Origin: Zea mays
Lineage: Eukaryota; Streptophyta; Magnoliopsida; Poales; Poaceae
Direction of reading: 5' to 3'
DNA: 64,000 nt
Assembly: GCF_902167145.1 (NCBI RefSeq)
Contig: NC_050099.1
Location: 16,072,434 to 16,136,433 of the forward strand
The notes under the pieces were generated by a model. That model was not told where the DNA came from, ran no database searches, and saw only the letters and a program-made list of their open reading frames with translations. Below, one piece after another: positions 35,901 to 46,122 of this stretch; position 1 is the first letter of the stretch; every line of letters begins with the position of its first letter. The position numbers and the translations under genes are program-made.

Positions 35901-37002
35901 ACCTTGTTTACCCCTGAATCATTGGGTAGTTATGCTATTGCTTTACACGGTTTTTGGGTTAATATTTCATTATATCCATGTTCCTATTATTTTGTTATGT
36001 TATTTATGTTCATGATAAGATCATTATGTTAATGGGAACATGGAGAACCACTCGGAAAAACAGTGCTACCACAAGGGTTTAATGGGACGCCCTTGGCTGA
36101 TTAATTAGGAAAGCTAGTGGATGACTACCTTATCCGAAAGGGGCAAGGGCAGTAGCGGAGTGGTCAGTGTAGGGAGGTCCTTGGGTTGATTTTGCTGCGA
36201 TGGCGGTCAGGGAAGGATTCCTGCACTAGAGCTTCCTATAAACTGTAGCGGGTTTTCCTGAAGCTAGTGGAACTTTGTAAAGGCCTCGTAGTGTACCCTG
36301 CCTCGCTTCCTTAGTAGAGGTGTATGGGATTCATGACCCCTTGGCAGATGGGTAACATGACTTGTGGGTAAAGATGTGCAACCTCTACAGAGTGTAAAAC
36401 CAGTATACTAGCCGTGCTTACGGTCATGAGCGGCTCGGACACTCACATGATTAATCTATGGAATTAAAACTCAATTGGTCATATGCATCACATTGGGATT
36501 TTTTTGTTATTACTTTTACTTATTATTACTAAGGTTTGGTATTTACTTATACTTAGTAATTGCTAATAAAATTTTGACCAACTTATAAAAGCAATGCTCA
36601 GCTTCAACCTTTATTTTATTGGTTAGCCTTACACTTCACATGAACTCCCACCTTTGGTGAGTTCATGCACATTATTCCCCACAACTTGTTGAGCGATGAA
36701 CATATGTGAGCTCACCCTTGCTGTCTCACACCCCCATAGGAGAAGAACATGTGGTTCAAGTGGAGCCCCATCGAGGAGTTCGATTCGATCTAGGTGGTGT
36801 CTCCCAGTTGACTTTCTCGCGCCAAGGATAGATTTTAGATCCTGCTATATTCATCTTTTATTTTGTAAGACTTCCGCTATGTAATAAGTACTCTGATTAT
36901 ATTGTGACATTTATCTCTATACACTCTGTTGTTATATATGTTGTCTTCTTTGGCGCATGTATGAGATGCACCCGGCTTTGTTCTTTAAATCCGGGTGTGA
37001 CA
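32935..37002 (+). mobile_element. S3: 4.07-kb TG...CA insertion, probable giant solo LTR of unknown family
   Basis: Aligning the two Sire-C LTRs shows that this block is extra. It starts TGTAAGGCCAAC, ends CCGGGTGTGACA, and is flanked by TGTGC (32930-32934) and TGTGT (37003-37007), a 5-bp duplication with one change. A plus-strand TATAAATG lies near 33999-34007, after a GC-rich stretch, as in an LTR promoter. I see no gag, pol, PBS or internal repeat, which suggests a solo LTR of a Gypsy-type element with very long LTRs (Tekay/Del-like is a guess). Orientation is inferred from the TATA box only. Confidence 0.65.
34165..34301. mobile_element. Tourist-like MITE (137 bp) with TSD TTA
   Basis: Terminal inverted repeats GGGCTTGTTCGGTT / GAACCGAACAAGCCC (near perfect) flanked by TTA at 34162-34164 and 34302-34304. 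Inner CCATATGGATT words also pair between the two halves. The 3-bp TTA duplication and the termini fit the PIF/Harbinger (Tourist) group. No coding capacity; mobilised in trans. Confidence 0.85.
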
Positions 37003-37007
37003 TGTGT

Positions 37008-37371
37008 TTTTTGTGTGATCAACATTGTAAGGGCGAGAGGCTCCAACTTGTGGAGATTCCTCGCAAATGGGAAAAGACTGCTAAGGAAGAAAACCGTGGT
37101 ACTCAAAGTCGATCATTGGATCACTTGAGAGGAATTGAGTGCAATCCTTGACCGAAGGAGGTCACCACAACATGGAGTAGGCATTGACTGAACCACGTGA
37201 TAAAAATCACTGTGTCTAGTGTCCCTCCTCATTGTGATTGATTTTCTTCTAGAGTTCTCACTTTAGCAACTTGGTTTTAATTGCACTAACATTTTGTAAC
37301 CAAGCTTTGGCTATTTAGTATTGAATTTTTCAAGATCACCTATTCACCCCCCTCTAGATGCTCTCAATTTG
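37008..37371 (+). repeat. Sire-C 3' LTR, second segment, with right TSD
   Basis: Resumes the LTR (TTTTTGTGTGATCAACATTG) and ends CTAGATGCTCTCA at 37366. The right ATTTG duplication is at 37367-37371. Confidence 0.9.
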
Positions 37372-37842
37372 GCTCCCAAAGTAATTCTGCAATCTATTGA
37401 GCAACTCTATTTTTTCCCGAATACGTAGGAGAGCCGTATATCATTTTATTAAGAAGAAAAGGGAAAGGGTAAAGACCCAATTACAAAGAGGACATACACA
37501 ACTGTCACCTGATACAATCAAACACTACCACGACCAACACACTCAAAGCCTAATCACCGACCTGAAGAGAGGAGAGAGCTTTAGCGCCGACCATAGACCA
37601 GTACAATAGCTCCTCCTTAGCCATTATAACAGTAGAAATAACACTAGGACAACGCTTATCAAACACACACATATTCTTATGCTTACAAATGATCCAAGTG
37701 CCCAAGACGACCATGGAGTTGAGAAAGTTCCTTAGGCTCGATTGAGCAACTCTAAGTAAGAAGAACACCTCTCTCGCACTTCAATTAAATTTATAGCCGT
37801 TCTTTGAGGTTTCATCTATTCACCCCCTCTAGGTGACTTTCA
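37372..37842 (+). repeat. Sire-E 3' LTR, second segment (contains a LINE)
   Basis: Continuation of 22037-23328. Ends CACCCCCTCTAGGTGACTTTCA at 37842. The LINE insertion at 37410-37740 lies inside. The end directly abuts pol sequence of Cop-D. Confidence 0.8.
37410..37740 (-). mobile_element. 5'-truncated L1-type LINE insertion with 14-bp TSD
   Basis: Flanked by ATTGAGCAACTCTA at 37396-37409 and 37741-37754. It starts with a T-run on the plus strand (poly-A tail of a minus-strand insert). The minus strand encodes the C-terminal end of a plant LINE ORF2 (WIICKHKNMCVFDKRCP ... LLYWSMVGAKAL, ending near 37550), followed by a 3' UTR. Long variable duplication, tail and 5' truncation are diagnostic of target-primed reverse transcription. 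Confidence 0.92.
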
Positions 37843-40800
37843 AAAAGGTCTAGGTAAAATGCTATTTATCTTGACCATTACATTTCAAATGTGTTTCTAG
37901 TTGATTCACTTGATTACAATGTACTATCTACCTCTCAATTATGCCAAATGGGTTACAATTGTTTAATTACTGATGTTGGTGTTACCATTTTTAGAAGAAG
38001 TGATGATTTAGTTGCTTTTAAGGGAGTGTTAAAGGAAAAGCTCTATCTAGTGGATTCTTTAAATGATAAAGTTGAACTTGACACTTGCTTGATTGCTAAA
38101 AGCAATATAGGTTGGCTATGGCACCACCGACTTGCCCATGTTGGGATGAACAATCTTCATAATCTTCTAAAAGTGCATTTTGAAAAAGACGACACTTGTA
38201 GTGCATGCCAAGCAGGGAAGTAGATTGGGACACATCATCCATCAAAGAACATCATGACGACTAAAAGACTATTGGAGCTTTTACAAATAGACTTATTTGG
38301 CCTAACCGTTTTCTTAAGCATTGATGGGAGTAAGCACAATTTAGTTATTGTGTATGAGTATTCTCGTTTCATTTGGGTGTTCTTGTTGGGACCAGCTGAC
38401 ACATGGATAGAGGGGCCCAATCACTCGGGGAATGAGAGAGCTCAGGTGCACAACAAGACAAGAGGTAGGGACTATAGCGTCTTATTATTCGTGTCCCATC
38501 CATGTACAAAAGCGGGGGTATTTATAGGTAACCGGGCGGGTAGGTGGGTCCCAAGTACAGTTATACCCGTGGTTACCTGCTACATTCCCGGAATATTCCC
38601 CTCAACAGGGTCATTACAGTGTAGTAAGGTACAGTAACCTAGACATACTCTAGGATGTACCCCACGAAGGGGCTTACAGGTGGGCCCAGATTGCGACAGG
38701 GTGGGGCCTGGGCACCACGGTAATCTGGCGTGGCCTTTGCTTGCGAGTTGGACCCTTGACTTTGTCGGGGCTTAGACTTCGCTAGCGAGGGAGAAGTTGA
38801 GCCTTTGGGACATGTGGGGGGAGAGGCAGCGACCCCCTCTTCTTGTGTGGCCCTTTGCTCCGCTTACTCCGAAGGTCGTAGTCGAGGACCTCGACGCTGG
38901 TGTAGGTTGAAGTCCCCCTTCGCTGTTGACCCTATGCTAAAACATGGTTAGTTGTGGCCGGATAAGTTTGATCGAGGTCGTGTTCGACCTTCACTCCAAC
39001 AATTCTTTTTGCAGGATACATCCAAAACCCAAGAAACTTTGAAGAGATTTTTAAAAAGAGCTCAAAATGAGTTCGCCTTAAGAATCTAGAAGATTAAAAG
39101 CGATAATAGAATGGAGTTCAAGAATGCAAAAATTGAATATTTTCTTGATGAGGAGGGAATCAAGCATGAACCCTACACACCGCAACAAAATGTTGTTGTA
39201 GAGAGAAAGAATCGAACTCTTATTTGATATGGCAAGGACCATGCTTGAGGAACACAAGACCTCAGATCGGTTTTGGGCGGAGGCAGTCAACACGGCTTGC
39301 TACGCCATCAACTGGTTGTATCTCCACCGAATCCTCAAGAAAACATCCTACAAACTCCTTACCAGAAAAGCTCAATGTTTCATATTTTAGAGTCTTTAAG
39401 AGTAAATGCTTTATTCTTGTTAAGAAGGGTAAGAACTCTAAATTTGCTCCTAAAGCAGTAGAAGGATTTTTACTTGGTTATGATTCAAACACAAGAGCAT
39501 ATAGAATCTTCGACAAATCCACCGGATTGGTTGAAGTTTCTTGTGATGTTGTGTTTGATGAGACTAACAGCTCTCAAGTAGAGCAAGTTGATCTTGATGA
39601 ATTAGATGATGAAGAGGCTTTGTGCACTGCGCTAAGGAACATGTCCATTAGGGTATGTGCCCTCAAGAACCAACTGAAGCATAAGACCAACCATCTTCCT
39701 CCACACAAGCATCTCCTCCAACTCAGGATGGTGAGCAAGCTCAAGAAGATGGGGAACAAATTCAAGATAATGGGCAAGCTCAGATGGAGGCATACATCAA
39801 GGGAGAGATGAAGAAAAATATCAAGAGGATGAAAATAATCAAGAGATACAAGTTTGAAGGCACCTCACCTAAGAGTCCATCAAGCAATTCAAGGAGACAA
39901 CCCTGTCGACATAATCCTTGGTGATATCCAAAAGTGGGACACTCACTCTCGAATTGGTAATTTTTGTGAAAATTACTCTTTTATGTCTTCTCTTGAACCT
40001 TTCAGGGTTGATGATGAATTAAAGGATTCAGATTGGATGATGGCCATGCAAGAGGTCTAACACTTAGTTCCACGTCCTAACCAAAATGTTAACCAAGTGG
40101 GTCTTCCCCAACAAACAGAATGAACTAAGTGGTGACAAGGAACAAAGCTCGAATTATGACCAAGGGGTACTCACAAGTCGAAGGTTTGGATTTCAATGAA
40201 ACCTTTACACTCGTAGCTAGGTTTGAGTCAATTCGAATTTTGTTGGCATATGCTACTTACCATGATTTAATGTTGTTTCAAATGGACGTGAAAATTGAAT
40301 TCCTCAACATGCCAATCAAGTAAGAGGTGTGTGTTGAGAAACCTCCCGACTTTGAAGATGATAAGTATCCCTCTAATGTATTTAAGCTCAAAAAGACACT
40401 CTAAGAGCTTAAGCAAGCACCAAGAGCATGACCTGAATGCCTGAGATATTTTCTTATTGCAATTTCCATCAAAATTGGAAAAGTTGATCCTGCTCTCTTC
40501 ACTAAAACTATTGAAAATGATTTATTTGTATGCCAAATTTATGTTGATGATATTATATTTTGGTTTACTAACAAATCCTCTTGTGAAGAGTTTAGTATGA
40601 TCATGGTTAGTAAATTTGAGATGTCCATTATGGGGGAGTTAAAAGTACTTCTTGGGCTTCCAAATCAAGCAACTCTAGGATAGCACCTTCATCAGCCAAA
40701 TGAATTACACTCATGACATTTTGAAAAATATGGGATGAAGGATGCCAAACTCATCAAGACTCCCTTGGGGACTAATGGGCATCTCGACCTCGACATAATC

Positions 40801-41314
40801 AAAAGGCACACCGATCTATGACAGGATCCTTTCTTTATTTATGTGCTTCTAGACCGGATATTATGCTTTTTGTATGCATGTGTGCAAGATTCCAAGCTGA
40901 CCCTAAGGAATGTCATTTTAGGGTCATGAACAGAATCTTGAGATATTTAGTTCATACTCCTAACTTTGGGATTTGGTATCCTAAGGGTTTAAACTTTGAT
41001 CTCCTTGGATATTCTGATACCTATTATGTCGGATGTAAGGTTGATAGGAAGAGTACATCCGAGACTTGTCACTTTTTGGGAAGATCCTTGGTGTCTTGGT
41101 CATTAGAGAAACAAAATTTTGTTGTCCTATCCACCATCGAGGTTGAGTATGTTGCTGCAGGACATTGTTGTGCATAATTACTCTAGATGAGGCAAAACCT
41201 CATGGACTTCGGCTATAATATGAGCAAAGTCCCCCCCTCCTATGTGATAATGAGAGTGCAATTCGCATGGCGGATAATCCTAATGATCATGGTCGCACTA
41301 AGCATGTAGACATC
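37843..41314 (+). pseudogene. pol: Cop-D: decayed Copia pol (protease region lost), with solo LTR inside
   Basis: Begins inside pol near the GLGK segment (no gag, PBS or protease). Recognisable: pre-integrase (WLWHHRLAHVGMNNLH...CSACQAGK, stop at 38221-38223), integrase (SDNRMEF, where intact copies have SDNGSEF; VVERKNR), RT (YVDD at 40540-40551) and RNase H ([17 protein letters not shown]). Many stops and frameshifts; the most degraded Copia pol in the window. It ends where an LTR-like sequence starts at 41315. Confidence 0.9.
38384..39001 (-). repeat. Solo LTR S4 (618 bp) with near-TSD GTTCT/ATTCT
   Basis: It splits the integrase codons between WVFLL and QDTSK. Plus-strand ends are TGTTGGGACC and CACTCCAACA. 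The flanks are GTTCT (38379-38383) and ATTCT (39002-39006). TATA on the minus strand near 38517-38527 (TATTTATAGG on plus), which sets the orientation. Family not recognised. Confidence 0.85.
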
Positions 41315-41691
41315 TGAAAGCTCTCATATGGGTTTTGGTGGTTTGGACGACAACCCAATTAAAGGACTGACAAGTGTGTTAAGTGTTGGACTGGTGCTTA
41401 GTGTAAAGCTTGTAAAGTTCAACACAAGTGTTCAAGAGTGATGGTCTAAAGGCTAAGTTGATTATTGTTGTGGACATCACAAGTGAAGGAGAACATTGCT
41501 TATGTGAGACTTGGTGTGCATATCTTGTAGACAACTGATCAAGCAAAGGATGGAGGCAAGAAGAGCTTTGAGGTACCGAGTGCACGGGAGAAGGTCATGG
41601 AGGCCGAGGAACCCAAAGCCAAGGGTGAAGAAAAATACTTGCAAATTCAAGGTTGATCGAGTTGAGAAGATATATGGTGCATCAAGGATCG
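41315..41691 (+). repeat. D2: LTR-like sequence inserted in Cop-D pol, first segment
   Basis: The pol homology stops at ...GTAGACATC and an LTR-type start TGAAAGCTCTCATATGGG follows. The partner end was not found; the sequence seems to resume at 51625 after nested insertions and is later cut at 52941. Family unassigned (Sirevirus-like LTR start). Confidence 0.55.
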
Positions 41692-42356
41692 TGACTTAAG
41701 AACATGATTTACAACCCATAGGGTTGGCCTCAGGCGAATCAGAACTGTGTCTCCCACCGAGGTTGCCCTTGAAAGAATCAGAAATGCGTCTCCCGCCGAG
41801 GTTGGCCTCGGGCGAATCGGAAGTGTGTCTCCTGCCGAGGTTGGCCTCGAGAGAACCGTGACTCTATGTCTATTACGATGAGGAAGATATTGACGGCTTG
41901 GCCCCACAGGCAGAGGGATACCGCGAGTCCGCTCGCACGAGCGATGGTGTGGGTGGATGGGGCGTGGGCCTCTAATGTCAGCGTCACGAGCAGGTTCCCT
42001 GGGCTGTGCAGACTGCAAAAGGGAAATGGGCCACGATGGAAAGAAGGGGAGTTGGGCCGTGGAAGAGGAAGGGAGAGTGGGTTGAGACCGAGGTGGCGGC
42101 CTAGCAGTCGGTTCTTTTCCTATTCATTTTTTTCTATTTTGTTTTCTATTTTTATTTTCAATTCAAATAAGATTTAAAATTCAAATAGAATGCACAATCA
42201 AACTCCATCATGCAATATCGAGTTATTATATTTTTTATTAATTATATTCATTTGGATAAACGCTTGTAAGTATATATTTCATGAAAGTATAATTCAAGAA
42301 ACAACTTTACCACATTTTTATTGAAGAGAATAATTTAAATACATAGACAAATTTTG
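41692..42356 (-). repeat. S6: LTR-like insertion, left part, with a 39-bp repeat array
   Basis: GC-rich, then AT-rich. The right end at 51624 (GGAGTGTTACA) looks like the reverse complement of an LTR start TGTAACACTCC. The left end (TGACTTAAGAAC at 41692) is inferred. No clean target duplication is seen, so boundaries are tentative. Contains the repeats at 41721-41855. Confidence 0.4.
41721..41855. repeat. 39-bp tandem repeat, about 3.4 units
   Basis: Units at 41721-41759, 41760-41798, 41799-41837 and a partial one. Each starts AGGTTGGCCTC and ends TCTCCCGCCG, with substitutions between units. Confidence 0.85.
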
Positions 42357-42599
42357 TGAAAGGGAAATGTGCCCTTGGGCCATTTCTAAGTATTTTGGTG
42401 ATTGAGTGCCAACACAAGTGGACTTATGTTAATCGATGCAAAGTGATGGACAAAGTGCAAATCAAGTAAAAAGGTATGTTTCTAAGACTTAGTACATTGT
42501 TTTGGAGACTAATGTATTGTGTCTAAGTGCTGGAAACAGGAGAAATCAAGTTGGAAAAGAAGATGGCTTTGTTCAGCCAAAGACAGCTCGGTCTGGGTG

Positions 42600-43028
42600 C
42601 ACCGAACTGTCCGGTGGTGCACCGGACAGTGTTCGGTGCGCCAGGCCGGCGTCTGTCAACTGGCTGCTCTCGGGAAGCAATTAACGGCGTATGGCTATAA
42701 ATCACCGGACTGTCCGGTGGTGCACCGGACTGTCTGGTGAGCCAACAGTCGGCCCGGCCAACAGTCGGCCGCGTAATCCGCGCGCGACGCGTGGCAGAGC
42801 CAACAGTCAGAAGGGGGCACCGGACAGTGTCCGGTGCGCCAACGGCTCTGAACCGCCAACGGCCGGCTTTGCCAAAGAAGGAAATAAATCCGCACCAGAC
42901 AGTGTCCGGTGGTGCACCGGACAGTGTCCGGTGCGCCAACGGCTCTGAACCGCCAACGGCCGGCTTTGCCAAAGAAGGAAATAAATCCGCACCAAACAGT
43001 GTCCGGTGGTGCACCGGACTGTCTGGTG
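42600..43028. promoter_or_regulatory. Palindrome array in Sire-F 5' LTR
   Basis: About nine copies of CACCGGAC-(1 or 3 nt)-GTCCGGTG, some with single changes (TCTGG, CCGAA, CCAAA). They occur mostly as pairs separated by GTG, between CCAACGG/CGGCC words. The 3' LTR has about eight copies at 50361-50711. Confidence 0.88.
42818..43011. repeat. 97-bp tandem duplication in Sire-F 5' LTR
   Basis: Two units, 42818-42914 and 42915-43011, each starting CACCGGACAGTGTCCGGTG and including AACGGCTCTGAACCGCC and GAAGGAAATAAATCCGCACC. The units are almost identical. The 3' LTR has only one unit. Confidence 0.9.
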
Positions 43029-43686
43029 CGCCAGGCGACAGAAGGCAAGAATTGCCTTCTTGAAATGCTCTCAACGGCTCCTAGCTGCCTTGGGGCTATA
43101 AAAGGGACCCCTAGGCGCATGGAGGAAAAAAATCAAGCATTCCTTGAGCATTGTTGATCACTCACACTTCATTCTTGCGCACTTGTTCAACATTCTTAGT
43201 GATTTGAGCTCCATTCTAGTGAGAACCTCGAGATATTGTCTTGAGCTCAAGTCTTGGTCTTGTGTGTGCGTATTTGCTATGGATTTGAGTGTGTTGCTTT
43301 CCTCCCTTACTCTAGTGCTTCATTGTGATTCTTATTGTAAGGGTGAGAGACTCCAAGTTGTGGAGATTCCTCGCAAATGGGAAAGAGTAAAGTAAAGAAG
43401 AACACTGTGGTATTCAAGTTGATCATTGGATCACTTGAGAGGAGTTGAGTGCAACTCTCGTCCGTTGGGACGCCACAACGTGGAGTAGGCAAGTTTTGTA
43501 CTTGGCCGAACCACGGGATAAATCCTCGTGTCTCTTGTGCTCGTCCTTATTGTGTCTATTGTGCTTCACAAGAGCTCTCCTCTCTACTCACTTGATTTCA
43601 TTGTTCTAACTCTTAATCAAGTTTGTGGTGTTAAGTTTTAAGTTTTACAGGATCACCTATTCACCCCCCCTCTAGGTGCTATCAAT

Positions 43687-43699
43687 TGGTATCGGAGCC
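43687..43699 (+). promoter_or_regulatory. Primer-binding site of Sire-F
   Basis: TGGTATCGGAGCC two bases inside the 5' LTR; complementary to initiator tRNA-Met. Confidence 0.9.
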
Positions 43700-43734
43700 G
43701 TTCTCTTCAAGAAAGGGACTAATCGCCCGAAGAG

Positions 43735-46115
43735 ATGGATCCTAAGGGCAAGGGGATGGTGGTCAATGATAAGGAGAAGGAGTCCTACGTCAATGATCCA
43801 AAGGATGACAAGCCTACTGACTCAGGCTCGGGCCACAAAAGAAAAGACGGGAGGAAGAAGAAGACAAGGCGCATCTAGGAGATAGTCTACTACGACAGCA
43901 ACGAATCTTCCTCTTCCCAAAAGGACGACGACAACGACTACGAGAAAAATAAGACGGTTAATTCAAACTTTTCCTTTGATTATTCTCGTATTCTGCAAAG
44001 TTTTAATGCTCACTTGCTTTCCATTCCCCTCGGTAAACCTCCCCACTTTGATGGAGAGGACTACGGATTTTGGAGTCACAAAATGCGTAGCCACTTGTTC
44101 TCTCTCCATCCAAGTATATGGGAGATAGTAGAAAATGGAATGCACTTTGATAGTACGGATAGTCCCATGTTCATTAATGAGCAAATTCACAAAAATGCAC
44201 AAGCTACTACTGTTCTTCTAGCTTCATTGTGCAGGGATGAATACCATAAGGTGAGCGGCTTGGATAACGCCAAGCAGATTTGGGACACCCTCAAAATCTC
44301 ACATGAGGGGAACGACGTCACCATGCTCACCAAGATAGAGTTGGTGGAGGCGAACTTAGGAGATTCGCAATGATCAGGGGCGAGGAGCCAACCCAAACGT
44401 ACAACCGGCTCAAGACCCTCGTCAACAAAATAAGGAGCTATGGAAGCACGCGATGGACGGACCACGACGTCGTCCGGCTAATGCTAAGGTCTTTTACTGT
44501 CCTTGATCCACATCTTGTGAACAATATTCATGAGAATCCTAGGTACACCAAGATGACGCCCGAAGAGATACTTGGAAAGTTTGTAAGCGGGCGGATGATG
44601 ATCAAGGAGGCAAGATACGTTGACGATGCGTTGAACGGTCCAATCCACGAGCCTCAAACCGTTGCTCTCAAAGCAACGAGGAGCAAGGAGGCGCTACCTA
44701 GCAAGGTGGCACAAGTTGAGGCGGCCGGACTTAATGATGAAGAAATGGCCCTCATCATCAAGCGCTTCAAGACGGCGCTAAGGGGTCACAAGGAGCATCC
44801 CAACAAGACCAAGACAAAGGCGAAGCGCTCATGCTTCAAATGTGGTAAGATTGGTCATTTTATCGCTAATTGTCCCAATAATGATAGTGACCAGGAACAA
44901 GGCAACAAGAGGGAAAAGAAGAAGGCTTACAAGAAAGCTAAGGGCGAGGCACACCTTGGAAAGGAGTGGGACTCGGATTGTTCGTCGTCCGACTCCGACA
45001 ACGAAGGACTCGCCGCCACCGCCTTCAACAAGTCGGCCCTCTTCCCCAATGAGCATCACACCTGCCTCATGGCAAGGGAAAAGAAAGTAAGCACTCGTGA
45101 TACTAGTACTTATGCTTCCTCAAGTGATGAAGAATCTAGCGATGATGAAATAGACTATTCATGTTTATTCAAGGGCCTAGATAGAACTAAGGTTGATAAG
45201 ATTAATGAATTAATTGATGCCTTGAATGATAAAAATAGGTTATTAGAAAAGCAAGAGGATCTTTTGTATAAAGAACATGATAAGTTTGTAGAGGCACAAA
45301 AATCCCTTGCTTTAGAAATTAGAAGGAATGAAATGCTTTCTTGTGAATTGTCTACATGTCATGACTCTATTTCTAGCTTAAAGAGCATAAATGATGATGT
45401 GAGTGCTAAGTTAGAAATAGCTAATAAATCAACATCTTATGTAGAACATGTTGTAGTTTGTAATAGGTGTAAAGATTTTAATGTTGATGCTTGTAGTGAA
45501 CACCTAGTTTCGATTTCTAAATTGAATGATGAAGTGGCTAGTCTTAATGCCCAACTTAAGACTAGCAAGAGTGAATTTGACAAACTAAAATTTGCAAGGG
45601 ATGCCTACACGATTGGTAGGCACCCCTCAATTAAGGATGGTCTTGGCCTCAAGAGGGAAGTCAAGAACTTAACAAGCCATAAGGCTTCCATCTCCGCCAA
45701 GGAGAAAGGGAAGACCCCTATGACTAGTAGTGCTCAAAAGAACCATGCTTTCATGTATCATGATAGGAGACATTCTAGGAATGTTTATAGAAGTTATGAT
45801 GCTTTTGATTCTCATGCCATGATTGCTTCTAGTTCTTCTATTATGCATGATAGAAATTTGGCCAGGAAAAATGTTGTTCATCATATGCCTAGAAGAAATA
45901 TTGTTCATGTTCCTAGGAAAGTAATGAATGAACCTTCTACAATTTATTATGCTTGCAATACTTCCTTTGCTATTTGTAGAAAGGATAAGAAGGTAATTGC
46001 TAGGAAATTAGGGGCCAAATGTAAGGGAGATAAGACTTGCATTTGGGTCCCTAAGACTATTGTAACTAACCTTGTAGGACCCAACATGAGTTGGGTACCT
46101 AAGACCCAAGCCTAA
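43735..46115 (+). pseudogene. gag: gag of Sire-F (one stop, one frameshift)
   Basis: ATG at 43735 ([17 protein letters not shown]). In-frame TAG at 43876-43878 (AAG in Sire-B). The same frame then runs to about 44345, where one G of GAGGGCGAG is lost. The rest (44370-46115) is open in the next frame, with zinc knuckle CFKCGKIGHFIANC and coiled coil, ending SWVPKTQA. Otherwise very close to the intact Sire-B gag. Confidence 0.93.
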
Positions 46116-46122
46116 ATTTGCC

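Larger units (their letters stand above)
23329..37366 (+). mobile_element. Sire-C: Ji-type Sirevirus with two nested insertions, plus strand, broken
   Basis: Flanked by ATTTG at 23324-23328 and 37367-37371. It holds a 5' LTR, initiator-Met PBS, gag, pol, 3' non-coding region and 3' LTR. An Opie-like solo LTR sits at the gag/pol junction and a 4.07-kb insertion in the 3' LTR. Gag and pol carry many stops and frameshifts, so this copy is older than Sire-B. Confidence 0.93.
42357..43684 (+). repeat. Sire-F 5' LTR (1328 bp)
   Basis: Starts TGAAAGGGAAATGTGCCC and ends CTAGGTGCTATCA. TATA (TATAAAAG) at 43097-43104, preceded by GAAGGCAAGAATTGCCTTC at 43041-43059. It is 83 bp longer than the 3' LTR because of a 97-bp tandem duplication. 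Confidence 0.95.

Noticed and set aside
42600..43028. Regularly spaced short repeats resembling a CRISPR array
   Set aside because: These are Sirevirus LTR palindromes in a plant genome; spacing is irregular and there are no cas genes.
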